64,000 nucleotides of DNA from Colwellia hornerae (GCF_007954355.1 NZ_VOLR01000006.1:124001-188000); one strand, 5' to 3'; shown: positions 26,102 to 36,510, counted from the stretch's first letter. Translations and numbers: made by a program. Notes: generated by a model not told the origin, from the sequence alone.

Positions 26102-27280
26102 TTATAGTGCGGATAGGGTTATTTGTACCCGACGAGTAATATTACACAATAGCTCATAAGGAATAGTGGTCGCACATTGCGCTATTTCGGCAACAGAGAG
26201 TTGCTCTCCCCATAAAGTCACAACATCGCCAACCTGCTCTTGTGCATTCATCCCTAAATCAACGGTGATCATATCCATTGATACTCTTCCTACTAAGGGA
26301 ACCCTTCGCCCATTGACCAACACAGGAGTGCCATTTTTAGCATGACGAGGGTAACCATCACCATAACCAATGGCAACAACACCAATAATGGTCTTTTGCT
26401 TACTTGTCCAAGCATTACCATAACCGACTGATTCTCCAGCGGCTAATTGACGTACGGCGATCAAACTTGACTTCAAGGTCATTACCGGCTGAACATTCAA
26501 CATTACATCTGTATTTTGCAACGCATTTTCTGACGCACAAGTGAATAAATTTGCGGTACTACTTTCAAAGGGTAAAGGAGAAACCCCGTATAGCAATAAC
26601 CCTGGACGAAGCCATTGGTAATGACTTGCTGGCCATGCACAAATACCGGCAGAGTTTGCCAATGTGCGTTCTTCGTTACAGCCTAAGGTTACTTTTTCAA
26701 AGAGTGATATTTGTTGGCGCGTAGCCTGATTACTTTTATCATCAGCACAACCTAAGTGACTCATTAGCACAATGTTTTTTTGCACATTTACTGAGTCAGT
26801 TAATTGCTGATAGAAAGAGCTAAACTCTTCTGGGTTTATACCTAAACGGTGCATACCGGTATCGATTTTTAGCCAAACCTTTAACGGCGAAGGAAGCGTT
26901 GCCGTTAAAAGAGCATCAAGTTGTTGATGGTTATGAATAACCGTTTGTAAATTATTAACCGCAAGTATGGCTAAGTCTTTTGCATTAAAAAAACCTTCAA
27001 GCAAGACAATAGGTTGAGTAATACCTGAAGACCGTAATGCCAGCGCTTCATCAATTCTTGCCACCGCAATTGCATCAGCGGTAGTCGATGAATGGCCGTG
27101 TTCATTTATTTTAGCTTGCTCTGAGAATAAGGCGTGCGCAATGCGTTCTAGGCCATGGCCATAGGCATTCGCTTTTAAAACGGCTAGCACCTTTGCTGTC
27201 GGAGCAAGTGATTTTATCTGCGCTAAGTTGTGCTTGAGCGCAGATAAATTAATAATTGCCGTTGCGGTCGTTAATGCCAT
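26102..27280 (-). CDS. alr: Alanine racemase
   Basis: 392 aa, slightly longer than the usual ~360. PLP-dependent interconversion of L- and D-alanine for peptidoglycan. The PLP lysine is in VLAVLKANAYGHG near the N-terminus; other marks are WLKIDTGMHRLG, SVGYGNAW with the second catalytic tyrosine, and GRVSMDMITVDLG. The start overlaps the dnaB stop (TAATG), the same order as dnaB-alr in other gammaproteobacteria. Confidence 0.95.
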   Translation of the reverse strand: MALTTATAIINLSALKHNLAQIKSLAPTAKVLAVLKANAYGHGLERIAHALFSEQAKINEHGHSSTTADAIAVARIDEALALRSSGITQPIVLLEGFFNAKDLAILAVNNLQTVIHNHQQLDALLTATLPSPLKVWLKIDTGMHRLGINPEEFSSFYQQLTDSVNVQKNIVLMSHLGCADDKSNQATRQQISLFEKVTLGCNEERTLANSAGICAWPASHYQWLRPGLLLYGVSPLPFESSTANLFTCASENALQNTDVMLNVQPVMTLKSSLIAVRQLAAGESVGYGNAWTSKQKTIIGVVAIGYGDGYPRHAKNGTPVLVNGRRVPLVGRVSMDMITVDLGMNAQEQVGDVVTLWGEQLSVAEIAQCATTIPYELLCNITRRVQITLSAL

Positions 27281-28698
27281 TAATCTTCATCTAATACATG
27301 CGGACCAGCATAATTATCAAAACGAGAAAATTGTCCTTGGAAAGTCAACGGAACACGACCAATGGGACCGTTACGTTGTTTACCAATAATAATTTCTGCC
27401 ATACCTTTAAACTCTGAATCATCGTGATAAACCTCATCACGATAAATAAACATGATCAAATCGGCATCTTGCTCAATAGAGCCTGATTCACGGAGATCCG
27501 AGTTAATAGGCCGTTTATCTGAACGTTGCTCCAAACTACGGTTTAGCTGAGACAGTGCCACAACCGGCACTTGTAATTCTTTAGCTAATGCTTTTAATGA
27601 CCGTGATATTTCTGCAATTTCTAAGGTACGGTTATCAGCAAATTGAGGCGCGCGCATCAACTGTAAGTAATCAATCATGATCATACTTATACCACCATGA
27701 TCACGGGCAATACGGCGTGCACGAGAGCGAACATCAGTTGGCGTTAAACCAGCGGCATCATCAATAAACATCTTACCTTTATCAATAAGTAACCCCATGG
27801 TTGATGATAAACGCGCCCAATCTTCGTCACCTAATTGCCCGGTACGAATTTTGGTTTGGTCAATACGGCCTAATGAGGCTAGCATTCTCATCATCAGTTG
27901 TTCTGCCGGCATTTCTAAACTAAAGATCAATGCCGGTTTATCTTCAGTCATCGCCGCGTTTTCTGCGATGTTCATCGCAAAGGTAGTTTTACCCATTGAC
28001 GGACGTGCAGCAACGATAATAAGGTCTGATTTTTGAAAACCAGCGGTCATTTTATCTAAATCAGAAAAGCCACTAGAAACACCCGTAACACCATTATTTG
28101 GCGATGAACAAAGTTGCTCAATACGATCGACTGTTTTTTCTAGTACTGAGGTAATATTTTCTGGCCCTTCAGACTTGTTAGCCCGTTGTTCGGCGATAGC
28201 AAATATCTTAGTTTCAGCAAAATCAAGCAGCTCTGCACTGGCACGCCCTTGAGGATCATAACCCGCTTCAGCAATTTCATTTGCCACACTGATCATTTCA
28301 CGAGTAACCGCACGTTCACGAACAATGTCGGCATAGGCGGTGATATTGGCCGCACTTGGTGTATTCCTCATCATTTCGGCAAGGTAAGCAAAGCCACCGG
28401 CATCTTCAAGTCGTTGCTCGTTCTCTAAAGCTTCAGATAAGGTAATTAAATCAACAGGGTTGCCTAGTTCAATTAACGCAGCAATGGTTTCAAAAGTAAT
28501 ACGATGTGAACGACTATAAAAATCCTGAGCGACAACACGTTCGCCAACACGATCCCACGTCTCGTTATCGAGCAATAAACCGCCCAATACAGATTGTTCT
28601 GCCTCAAGTGAATGAGGTGGAACTTTTAAAGCATTCATTTGGCTATCTTGAGAATACTTTTTATCTTTGAAAAATTTATTTGGCTTGCGCTCTGCCAT
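27280..28698 (-). CDS. dnaB: Replicative DNA helicase DnaB
   Basis: 472 aa. Hexameric 5'-3' helicase of the replication fork. N-terminal domain KVPPHSLEAEQSVLGGLLLD; ATPase domain with Walker A ARPSMGKTTFAMNIA, Walker B MIMIDYLQLM and the arginine-finger region GKQRNGPIG. No intein or disruption. First gene of a two-gene operon with alr. Confidence 0.97.
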   Translation of the reverse strand: MAERKPNKFFKDKKYSQDSQMNALKVPPHSLEAEQSVLGGLLLDNETWDRVGERVVAQDFYSRSHRITFETIAALIELGNPVDLITLSEALENEQRLEDAGGFAYLAEMMRNTPSAANITAYADIVRERAVTREMISVANEIAEAGYDPQGRASAELLDFAETKIFAIAEQRANKSEGPENITSVLEKTVDRIEQLCSSPNNGVTGVSSGFSDLDKMTAGFQKSDLIIVAARPSMGKTTFAMNIAENAAMTEDKPALIFSLEMPAEQLMMRMLASLGRIDQTKIRTGQLGDEDWARLSSTMGLLIDKGKMFIDDAAGLTPTDVRSRARRIARDHGGISMIMIDYLQLMRAPQFADNRTLEIAEISRSLKALAKELQVPVVALSQLNRSLEQRSDKRPINSDLRESGSIEQDADLIMFIYRDEVYHDDSEFKGMAEIIIGKQRNGPIGRVPLTFQGQFSRFDNYAGPHVLDED

Positions 28699-28836
28699 TT
28701 ATTTACCCTAAAACTCTATCGCAAATGCGAGATTAAAACTGTTGCTAGGTTAGCAGAATTTACTTTGAAACAGAATATAAAAACGAGTCAGAATGGGCCC
28801 TAACTCGTTCTATTTTTAATGCCCGAGTGATAAAAA

Positions 28837-29787
28837 TTAATTGCTGACGCGAATATTGCCATTTACCGTATTTGCACGTACGTTCGCATTGGCACTACCA
28901 GTTTCAAAGTATAATTTTGAACTTGGACCATACTTAGCTTTATTTGATTTTTGCGTGGTAATTTTATTAGTAATGTCACCACCAGCGCTGGCTGATAATC
29001 TAAAGCTTGCTTGGACATTTTTCTGTAGTTTTAATGCCAAACCACCACTAATACTCGACATTTTAACGACACCACCGTCATTTAACGATACAGTTCCTGA
29101 AAAATCACCGCTAACATTGGCAACGGAGAGTTCATCAGTCTCATTTAATCCTATATTAATATTGCCACTGACATTTTCGATCATCACTTCTTTTGCTGCT
29201 GATTGTGCGTCAATTTCACCACTGACCACGCGTAAGCTTAAACGTCCACGTGACTGACGGTCTTTGATATTGCCGCTAACACTCGATAAACTTACTTTCC
29301 CTGATAATTGGCTGCTGTCAATATCACCACTGACTGAAATTAATTCAATGCGTTCACTCAAATTAACGGCCTGAATGTTACCACTTACCGTTTTTGCTTC
29401 GACACTGGCATGTAAGTTTTCAAAATTAATATCACTGGCAATCCCCTCAAAACTAACGCGAATATTTTTAGGCATATGAATCGTTAATACCGAGCCTTTA
29501 GCATTGTTACCCCAGAAGTTGTTGCTCTTATTTTCAAGCTCAACTTTAATTTTTACACGCGAGCCTTCTTGCTTAAAGAGTAAACCTTCTGCGTCGTCTT
29601 CTAATTCTCCTTTTACCGAAATAGTGCCTTTGTCCCAACCAATAACCGTAATATTACCGCGTAAATTTTCAATATTAACACTGCTGACATCACTTACTGT
29701 TAATGACTTGTCAATCTGCTGACCGGCAAAACTTGAACAAGTGGCTAAAAATAGCATCATCATCATGACTTTTTGTAAAACTTTCAT
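28837..29787 (-). CDS. DUF4097-family repeat protein (exported)
   Basis: 316 aa from the ATG at 29787, which has AGAGG upstream; the frame reaches 29826 but overlaps the preceding gene. Signal peptide MKVLQKVMMMMLFLATCSSFAG. The rest is a right-handed beta-solenoid of about 20-residue repeats carrying the phrase VSG-D/N-I (SVSGDIDSS, SVSGNIKD, VVSGEIDA, NVSGNINI, NVSGDFSG). DUF4097 proteins often follow an ECF sigma/anti-sigma pair, as here, and are thought to act in envelope stress. Exact role unknown. Confidence 0.82.
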   Translation of the reverse strand: MKVLQKVMMMMLFLATCSSFAGQQIDKSLTVSDVSSVNIENLRGNITVIGWDKGTISVKGELEDDAEGLLFKQEGSRVKIKVELENKSNNFWGNNAKGSVLTIHMPKNIRVSFEGIASDINFENLHASVEAKTVSGNIQAVNLSERIELISVSGDIDSSQLSGKVSLSSVSGNIKDRQSRGRLSLRVVSGEIDAQSAAKEVMIENVSGNINIGLNETDELSVANVSGDFSGTVSLNDGGVVKMSSISGGLALKLQKNVQASFRLSASAGGDITNKITTQKSNKAKYGPSSKLYFETGSANANVRANTVNGNIRVSN

Positions 29788-29810
29788 AACTACCTCTCTA
29801 GTGTTACTTT

Positions 29811-30347
29811 TTAAATACTCTGCCATTTAGGGCTGTATAGTTGGCTTAATAAATCTAATTCTTCTCTTTGGGTCCAACGTAATAAATTAAGTAAATCATT
29901 ATTACTTGGGTCTTCATTTAAAGCTTTTTCAATTGTAGTTTGCGCTGAGCTCAGATTTATTAGCTCTTGTTGAATTTCTTTCGGCAGTGCCGATATTTTA
30001 GGCTGACCAAAACTAATCAACATCGATTGCTTGGTTTGCTTAAAATTTTCTTGCATGGCGGTTACTAAGGTCAAAGGTGAATTATTTTGTTGCGCTAAAT
30101 CTAGTGGTTGCTCTGAAAATTGAGGCGAAAAAGAAAGCCAAGTAACTAACACTGCGATCACTAAAGATGCTGCCCATACAGTAGGCATAAAAACTTTGTT
30201 CTCCGGAGTAACATGCGCTGGTTTGTCTGGTGTTTTAACTTCAATTGCCCGTTCAATACCCGCCCATAAATCACGTTGTGGTGTCATTTCATCAGGTAGT
30301 TTTGCCAGTGCTTTTTGTAAAGCTTGCTCTGATACTAATTTATTCAT
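29811..30347 (-). CDS. Probable anti-sigma factor (single-pass membrane protein)
   Basis: 178 aa from the ATG at 30347, whose ATGA overlaps the sigma stop. One transmembrane segment (VWAASLVIAVLVTWLSF). The cytoplasmic N-terminus is short with LAKLPDEMTPQRDLWAGIE, typical of proteins following ECF sigma genes; the C-terminus is periplasmic. Binding to the adjacent sigma factor is inferred from position, coupling and topology. No zinc (ZAS) motif is seen. Confidence 0.7.
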   Translation of the reverse strand: MNKLVSEQALQKALAKLPDEMTPQRDLWAGIERAIEVKTPDKPAHVTPENKVFMPTVWAASLVIAVLVTWLSFSPQFSEQPLDLAQQNNSPLTLVTAMQENFKQTKQSMLISFGQPKISALPKEIQQELINLSSAQTTIEKALNEDPSNNDLLNLLRWTQREELDLLSQLYSPKWQSI

Positions 30348-30934
30348 ATCTCGATCCACTCCATTAACAAATTTCTAGCTCTATGGTATTGCGCTTTACT
30401 GGTGCCTACTGCCATGCCGAGCATATTTGCAATTTCTTCATGGCGGTAACCTTCAACCGCGAACAACACAAAAACTAAGCGAGCTCTTTCAGGTAAACGC
30501 GCGATATGTTTATCTAATTCGGTTAACCCCACGCTATCTGGCATTTCTACGGCAATATCTGCCATAGTTTGATCTTCAAGACTAAAGATACGCTGCAACC
30601 AGTTTTTATGTCTGCGCAAGTGTCCGAGTACAATATTATTGGTGACACTGTGTAACCAAGTAGAAAATTTACTTTCACCACGAAAATTAGCTATTTTTTG
30701 CCATAGTTGTACAAAAACTTCTTGGCAAACATCCTCAGCACTGTCTTTATCGGCAAGCATACGCCAGCAGATAGCATAAACTTTCCGATGATACTGCTGA
30801 TAAAGCTGATAAAAAGCCTGCTGATCACCCTGTTGTGCTCGACTAATAATCACCCGTTCGTCTTCAAGAGCTTGGGCAATAGCGTTCGGTGGTTCAGCAC
30901 AATTTTTAATGTAAATAACTTTCGGATCATCCAA
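30344..30934 (-). CDS. ECF sigma-70 family RNA polymerase sigma factor
   Basis: 196 aa. Region 2: AFYQLYQQYHRKVYAICWRML, DAEDVCQEVFVQLWQK and FSTWLHSVTNNIVLGHLRR. Region 4: LPERARLVFVLFAVEGYRHEEIANMLGMAVGTSKAQYHRAR. No region 3, hence the extracytoplasmic-function type. First gene of an operon with a membrane anti-sigma candidate and a DUF4097 protein, which suggests an envelope-stress regulon. The signal cannot be read from sequence. Confidence 0.9.
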   Translation of the reverse strand: MDDPKVIYIKNCAEPPNAIAQALEDERVIISRAQQGDQQAFYQLYQQYHRKVYAICWRMLADKDSAEDVCQEVFVQLWQKIANFRGESKFSTWLHSVTNNIVLGHLRRHKNWLQRIFSLEDQTMADIAVEMPDSVGLTELDKHIARLPERARLVFVLFAVEGYRHEEIANMLGMAVGTSKAQYHRARNLLMEWIEI

Positions 30935-31070
30935 AGGTTAATTCTCAATAATGGTGTTGTTATAAAGTAAGATACCGTATTTAAGAAAAGGGTTTAAAGC
31001 AAAGAATAAAATATTATCTTTATTCATGTGACGTGGAAATTTAACTGTGTATCAATGGATTTTTAGGCAT

Positions 31071-31098
31071 AAAAAAAGCGTCTTGCGACGCTTTTTTT
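31071..31098. terminator. Bidirectional intrinsic terminator near rpmE
   Basis: Perfect 12-bp stem AAAAAAAGCGTC (31071-31082), loop TTGC, GACGCTTTTTTT (31087-31098). It lies 25 bases after the rpmE stop on the minus strand. Confidence 0.92.
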
Positions 31099-31122
31099 GT
31101 ACATTTTGATTTTAGCGCAAAA

Positions 31123-31335
31123 TTACTTGCTGCTAAGAGCACCAAAACGTTTGTTGAATTTATCAACACGACCACCGGTCTCAGCAGCTTTTTGTTTGCC
31201 CGTGTAAAATGGGTGACAAGCTGAACATACGTCTAAGTGAATATCTTTTTTCGCTGTAGAACGAGTTACGATGATGTTACCGCAAGAACAAGTTGCCTTG
31301 AACTCAACATAATTAGGATGAATACCGTCTTTCAT
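31123..31335 (-). CDS. rpmE: Ribosomal protein L31 (zinc-binding form)
   Basis: 70 aa from the ATG at 31335, which has AGAGG upstream; a 10-residue extension is not supported. [19 protein letters not shown] start and HPFYTGKQK are family hallmarks. The four zinc cysteines C16, C18, C37 and C40 are present, so this is the C+ form, which serves as a zinc store replaceable under Zur control in many bacteria. Divergent from priA. Confidence 0.95.
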   Translation of the reverse strand: MKDGIHPNYVEFKATCSCGNIIVTRSTAKKDIHLDVCSACHPFYTGKQKAAETGGRVDKFNKRFGALSSK

Positions 31336-31589
31336 AGAAACCTCTGTATAAGGCCGTATCGCCACTTAGTCAGTCATTATTGCTGCTAAGCACCATACGA
31401 GTTAAAAATAATGGAGGCGAATTTTAAATCATCGGCAGATGCTTAGCAATAGCCTAATGACACTAATTGCTAAAAAATGAACAATTAATCAGTTAAGGTG
31501 ATTAAAGGTGACTTTCTACAAAATCCTACTTGGCATATTAACAACAAGTCGGCAGAATAAGGGCAATTGTCGTCAAATAAGTACTCGTT

Positions 31590-33806
31590 ATGCAGGTTAG
31601 TTATATTCAAGTCGCTATTCCTGTTCCTATGCGTCAGTTATTTACTTATATCGTCCCACTAACCATCAGTGATGACGAAATTCAAATAGGCGCTCGTGTT
31701 ATCGTGCCTTTTAGCCATAGAGAAGTTATTGGTATTATTATAAGTACCAGTGAAGTCTGTGACATTGACGACAAAAAACTTAAAGCCATTATTGGCTTAG
31801 TTAATGACAACTTCAGTTTTCCTCCTGCGCTGTTAAAGTTTTTACTGCGCTGTGCTGACTATTACCATCACCCGGTCGGAGACGTATTACAACTGGCTCT
31901 CCCAGTGTTACTGCGTCAAATTGAGCAACCTACTATTGATTTAGCGACCACTTGGCATTGTTTTGTGCTTGAGCAAGATAGTAAAGAAAAGTTGATATTA
32001 GAAAAAATAGTTAAACGAGCGCCCAAGCAAGCCGAACTATATAATGTAATTAAAACCCACCCAGGGCTAACTTGGGCAGAAATTAGAACATTAGGCTATA
32101 CAAAACCGCAATTAAACACCCTTGAAAAGAAAAAATTAATTGAAGAAAAACAACAAAAAGCTGAAACCTTTGTTTATCACCAAGAGGCTTTAGCTGAAAA
32201 CGAAAAGTTAACCTTAACCGTTGAACAAGCGGTTATTGTTTCGGCGGTAAAAGCATCTTTTGATCAGTTTTCTTGTCATTTAGTCGACGGTGTAACGGGT
32301 AGTGGTAAAACCGAAGTTTACTTACAAGCAATGGAAAAAACCCTCGCTGCCAATAAACAAGTACTAGTATTAGTGCCTGAAATTGGTTTAACACCACAAA
32401 TGCTCAGTCGATTTGAGCAACGTTTTCATTTACCTATTTGCTTGCACCACTCAGGATTAAACGATAAAGAACGTTTACAAACTTGGCTGGCTGCACAACG
32501 AGGCACCGCCGCAATAATTATTGGCACGCGTTCAGCCGTTTTTACTCCGCTACATCATTTAGGTTTAATTATTGTTGATGAAGAGCACGATGGCTCTTTT
32601 AAGCAACAAGACAGTTTTCGTTATCACGCGCGTGACATTGCTATTTTACGCGCGGGGCAGTTAAATATTCCCATTGTACTCGGTAGTGCCACGCCTAGTT
32701 TAGAAACGCTACAAAATGCTTTGTCGGGTAAATATCAATATCATCAATTAACCAAAAGACCCGGTCAAAGTACTCAAGCCAAAATCAGTCTTATTAATAT
32801 TGCCCAACAGCAAATGGAGCATGGCTTATCAGGTACGCTAAAAAAGGCGATTGAAACAACACTTAAGCGCGGTGAACAAGCCTTAATATTTTTAAATCGC
32901 CGCGGTTATGCGCCAGCGATTAATTGTCAAGAGTGTCACTGGGTAGCCGATTGTCAGCGTTGCAATAAACCTTATACTTTACACCAAGGGAAAAAATTAT
33001 TAATTTGTCACCACTGTAGTAGTCAAAAGCGTATCCCGTACCAGTGTCCTAGTTGTGGCAGCGTCCGTATTAAACCCATGGGGCAAGGTACAGAACAATT
33101 AGAAGAACGTATCGGCGAACTTTTTGCCGACTATAGTACCGTAAGAATAGATCGCGACAGTACTCGTAAAAAAGGCGAGCTGGCAAAGTTATTACAAGAA
33201 GTCAGTGATAAGAAACACCAGTTACTGATTGGCACACAAATGTTAGCAAAAGGGCATCACTTCCCTGATGTAACACTGGTTGCTGTGCTAGACGTTGATG
33301 GTGCACTGTTTAGTTTTGACTTTCGTGCCGCCGAGCACATGGCGCAATTATTAGTACAAGTTGCCGGCCGTGCAGGTCGAGAAAGTAAGCCAGGCAAAGT
33401 TTTAGTACAAACCAATTTCCCAGAACATCCATTACTACAAGATTTAGTCAACAACGGTTACCCGCACTTTGCTAAATATGCATTAACTGAACGCAAACAA
33501 GCCTTGTTACCGCCGTTTAGTTATCAAGCACTTTTTCGCGCGGAAGCTAACTACCCTTCTTATCCTGAAAAATTTCTCAGTGCATTAACCGAGTTTACTT
33601 TTGATGGCTGCCAATTTGCCGGTCCGGTGCCAGCTGCGATGGAGAAAAAAGCAGGCAAATATCGCTACCATTTAATTGTCCAAGCTAAATCACGCAAGCA
33701 ACTTCATCTTGCAATTTATCAGCTGATTAACGCTATTCCTCAGAATGAATGGCAGAAAAAAGTACGCTGGACCGTAGACGTTGATCCGCTTGATTTAAGC
33801 TGGTAA
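31590..33806 (+). CDS. priA: Primosomal protein N' (replication restart helicase PriA)
   Basis: 738 aa. Loads DnaB at stalled or repaired forks. N-terminal 3'-DNA-binding domain (VAIPVPMRQLFTY); Walker A GVTGSGKTE near 236-242; DEEH helicase box (IIVDEEHDG); zinc-binding cysteines in CQECHWVADCQRC and CHHCSSQKRIPYQCPSCG; C-terminal GRAGR region. Complete. Followed by ftsN as in related genomes. Confidence 0.96.
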   Translation: MQVSYIQVAIPVPMRQLFTYIVPLTISDDEIQIGARVIVPFSHREVIGIIISTSEVCDIDDKKLKAIIGLVNDNFSFPPALLKFLLRCADYYHHPVGDVLQLALPVLLRQIEQPTIDLATTWHCFVLEQDSKEKLILEKIVKRAPKQAELYNVIKTHPGLTWAEIRTLGYTKPQLNTLEKKKLIEEKQQKAETFVYHQEALAENEKLTLTVEQAVIVSAVKASFDQFSCHLVDGVTGSGKTEVYLQAMEKTLAANKQVLVLVPEIGLTPQMLSRFEQRFHLPICLHHSGLNDKERLQTWLAAQRGTAAIIIGTRSAVFTPLHHLGLIIVDEEHDGSFKQQDSFRYHARDIAILRAGQLNIPIVLGSATPSLETLQNALSGKYQYHQLTKRPGQSTQAKISLINIAQQQMEHGLSGTLKKAIETTLKRGEQALIFLNRRGYAPAINCQECHWVADCQRCNKPYTLHQGKKLLICHHCSSQKRIPYQCPSCGSVRIKPMGQGTEQLEERIGELFADYSTVRIDRDSTRKKGELAKLLQEVSDKKHQLLIGTQMLAKGHHFPDVTLVAVLDVDGALFSFDFRAAEHMAQLLVQVAGRAGRESKPGKVLVQTNFPEHPLLQDLVNNGYPHFAKYALTERKQALLPPFSYQALFRAEANYPSYPEKFLSALTEFTFDGCQFAGPVPAAMEKKAGKYRYHLIVQAKSRKQLHLAIYQLINAIPQNEWQKKVRWTVDVDPLDLSW

Positions 33807-33909
33807 TTTTAAGTAATAAGCCTTCTGTTACAATTTTCTTTTTAAACTAGTGTCATTTCCTTACCAGTTGGTTAGAATTACCCGACGTTTACCGGTATAT
33901 TATTATTTC

Positions 33910-34464
33910 ATGGCTCATCAAGATTACGTTTCCCGCGCACAAAACAAAAAGAAAAGTCCCTATAAAGGCAAAGTTGCTCCTAAACCAACCTTCACGTTAA
34001 AATTTAAGCTTTCACTCTTTTTAGTGATGTTATTGATCGGTGGCTTTATTTACGGATTATGGTCGATAAAAGACAATAAACCGCAAGTCTCTCCCGTGAA
34101 AATAGTCAAAAAAGCCCCACAAGCTGTCGAAGAAAAAGCATTACCTGCTCCCCCGAAAGAGATATGGGCATATGTTGACAACCTAAAAAGCAAAGAAGTT
34201 GAAGTGGGTAAATATGAAGTTAAGGACAAAGGCCCTTATAAAATGCAATGTGCGTCGTTTCGAACAATGAAACAAGCCGAAGTCTTAAAAGCGAACATTG
34301 CTTTCACCGGTTTAAGCGCACAAATAAGTGAATCAAAAGGTACAAACGGTATTTATTACAAAGTGTTTTTAGGTCCTTATGAACGTAAACGCGAAGCAGA
34401 AAAAGACAAGCATAAGCTAAAAAGCAATAATGTTAATGGCTGTCAAATCTGGCTTTGGAGATAA
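33910..34464 (+). CDS. ftsN: Cell division protein FtsN (SPOR domain)
   Basis: 184 aa from the ATG at 33910 (MAHQDYVSRAQNKKK); an upstream frame to 33850 is not family-like. Short basic cytoplasmic part, one transmembrane helix (SLFLVMLLIGGFIYGLW, about 34-50), periplasmic linker and a C-terminal SPOR domain (YKMQCASFRTMKQAEVLKA) that binds denuded septal peptidoglycan. FtsN triggers septal synthesis. Shorter linker than E. coli FtsN. Position between priA and hslV supports the name. Confidence 0.85.
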   Translation: MAHQDYVSRAQNKKKSPYKGKVAPKPTFTLKFKLSLFLVMLLIGGFIYGLWSIKDNKPQVSPVKIVKKAPQAVEEKALPAPPKEIWAYVDNLKSKEVEVGKYEVKDKGPYKMQCASFRTMKQAEVLKANIAFTGLSAQISESKGTNGIYYKVFLGPYERKREAEKDKHKLKSNNVNGCQIWLWR

Positions 34465-34532
34465 TATCCAACGGATTAATGAGCAATAAATTAGTCCGAT
34501 TGACATAATAGCTACATTTATCTAACTCCCTC

Positions 34533-34560
34533 CTTGAAAAAGTCATAATTAGCCTTATCT
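34533..34560 (+). promoter_or_regulatory. Sigma-32-like heat-shock promoter of hslVU
   Basis: CTTGAAA (34533-34539), 13-bp spacer, CCTTATCT (34553-34560), close to the heat-shock consensus CTTGAA with CCCCATNT. It lies 37 bases before the hslV start. hslVU is sigma-32 controlled in E. coli. Confidence 0.6.
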
Positions 34561-34597
34561 ATTCTTCATAGATAAAAATAAATATTTGAGGTTAATT

Positions 34598-35116
34598 GTG
34601 ACAACTATCGTATCCGTAAGACGTAATGGCAAAGTAGCAATTGGTGGTGATGGCCAAGTATCACTTGGAAATACCGTAATGAAAGGCAATGCTCGCAAAG
34701 TTCGTCGTTTATATAATGGTAAGGTACTTGCTGGTTTTGCTGGCGGCACCGCTGATGCTTTTACTTTATTTGAGCGTTTTGAAAGTAAGCTTGAACAACA
34801 CCAGGGCCATTTAACTAAAGCCGCCGTTGAGCTTGCTAAAGATTGGCGAAGTGACCGTGCTTTAAGAAAATTAGAAGCTTTACTTGCCGTTGCTGACGAA
34901 ACAGCCTCATTAATTATCACCGGCAATGGTGATGTTATCCAACCAGAAAATGACTTAATTGCTATCGGTAGTGGAGGTAACTTTGCACAGTCAGCAGCAA
35001 CCGCACTCTTAGAGAACACCGAACTTTCTGCGATTGAAATTGTTGAAAAATCATTAAAAATTGCTGGCGATATTTGTGTATTCACCAATCATCAACATAC
35101 GATTGACGAGCTATAA
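34598..35116 (+). CDS. hslV: ATP-dependent protease subunit HslV
   Basis: 172 aa. GTG start at 34598 chosen because it places Thr right after the initiator ([21 protein letters not shown]), the N-terminal catalytic threonine of the family, and TGAGGT precedes it. HslV forms the double-hexamer protease core driven by Hsl[21 protein letters not shown] and [11 protein letters not shown] are family signatures. Upstream sigma-32-like promoter. Confidence 0.96.
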   Translation: MTTIVSVRRNGKVAIGGDGQVSLGNTVMKGNARKVRRLYNGKVLAGFAGGTADAFTLFERFESKLEQHQGHLTKAAVELAKDWRSDRALRKLEALLAVADETASLIITGNGDVIQPENDLIAIGSGGNFAQSAATALLENTELSAIEIVEKSLKIAGDICVFTNHQHTIDEL

Positions 35117-35178
35117 AGCTCGACTTTCGTCTCGCTTAGTAATCGCTATCAAATAAGTAAAATGCTTAAGGAATTATC

Positions 35179-36507
35179 ATGTCGAATATGACACCACGTG
35201 AAATAGTCAGTGAATTAGACAGCCACATTATTGGTCAAAGTGACGCAAAACGTGCTGTAGCCATCGCCTTAAGAAATCGCTGGCGCAGAATGCAGTTAAA
35301 CGAAGAGTTACGCACCGAAGTTACCCCTAAAAATATTCTGATGATAGGTCCAACCGGAGTTGGCAAAACAGAAATAGCAAGGCGTCTCGCCAAACTTGCC
35401 AACGCTCCTTTTATTAAAGTTGAAGCCACTAAATTTACCGAAGTCGGTTATGTTGGTAAAGAGGTTGAAACGATTATTCGTGACTTAGCGGATATGGCCA
35501 TAAAAATGACCAAAGAGCAGGAAATGGCTCGGGTAAAGCATATCGCCGAAGAAGCCGCTGAAGAACGCATTTTAGATATATTATTGCCTCCACCTCGTGA
35601 CGGTTTTGGCGCTGACGGAGCTACCGATAACAGTAGTACTCGTCAAGCTTTTCGCAAAAAATTTCGTGAAGGTCAACTTGACGATAAAGAAATAGAATTA
35701 GACTTAGCTGCTCCACAAATGGGAGTTGAAATTATGGCTCCTCCGGGCATGGAAGAGATGACTTCGCAGCTACAAAACATGTTTCAAGGCATGTCTAATG
35801 AAAAAACAAGTAAGCGTAAATTAAAAATTAAAGATGCTTTTAAAGCATTGCAAGAAGAAGAAGCCGCCAAGATTGTCAATAATGATGATATTAAAGAAAA
35901 AGCTATTTATGCTGTTGAACAAAATGGCATCGTTTTTATCGATGAAATTGACAAAATTTGTAAACGTGGTGATAGCTCAGGTCCCGATGTTTCTCGCGAA
36001 GGGGTACAACGAGACTTATTACCGCTTATTGAAGGTTCAACGGTAAGCACTAAGCATGGCATGATTAAAACCGATCATATCTTATTTATTGCTTCAGGCG
36101 CCTTTCAAATGGCTAAACCCTCTGACTTGATCCCTGAGTTGCAAGGTCGATTGCCGATCCGTGTTGAACTACAGCCTTTAACGACTCATGACTTTGTTAG
36201 AATTTTAACTGAGCCAAACGCGTCATTAACGGAACAATACATCGCGCTATTAGCAACAGAAGGTGTGCATGTTTCCTTTAGTGAAGATGGTATTCAGGCA
36301 ATCGCTAATGCCGCATGGCAAGTTAATGAAAGTACAGAAAATATTGGCGCAAGACGTTTACATACTATGATGGAACGTTTAATCGAAGATTTGTCATTTA
36401 ATGCTGACAAACGTGCTGGTGAAGTCATTGTTATTGATAAGAAATACGTAGAAGACACTATTTCTGAATTAGTTAAAAATGAAGATTTAAGTCGTTTTAT
36501 TCTCTAG
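35179..36507 (+). CDS. hslU: HslU, ATPase subunit of the HslUV protease
   Basis: 442 aa. AAA+ unfoldase: start [17 protein letters not shown], Walker [10 protein letters not shown], Walker B FIDEIDKI, sensor region GRLPIRVEL, and the C-terminal tail ending LSRFIL that activates HslV. The intermediate domain (about 110-240) is present. 62 bp after hslV, same operon, closed by a strong terminator. Confidence 0.97.
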   Translation: MSNMTPREIVSELDSHIIGQSDAKRAVAIALRNRWRRMQLNEELRTEVTPKNILMIGPTGVGKTEIARRLAKLANAPFIKVEATKFTEVGYVGKEVETIIRDLADMAIKMTKEQEMARVKHIAEEAAEERILDILLPPPRDGFGADGATDNSSTRQAFRKKFREGQLDDKEIELDLAAPQMGVEIMAPPGMEEMTSQLQNMFQGMSNEKTSKRKLKIKDAFKALQEEEAAKIVNNDDIKEKAIYAVEQNGIVFIDEIDKICKRGDSSGPDVSREGVQRDLLPLIEGSTVSTKHGMIKTDHILFIASGAFQMAKPSDLIPELQGRLPIRVELQPLTTHDFVRILTEPNASLTEQYIALLATEGVHVSFSEDGIQAIANAAWQVNESTENIGARRLHTMMERLIEDLSFNADKRAGEVIVIDKKYVEDTISELVKNEDLSRFIL

Positions 36508-36510
36508 ATG

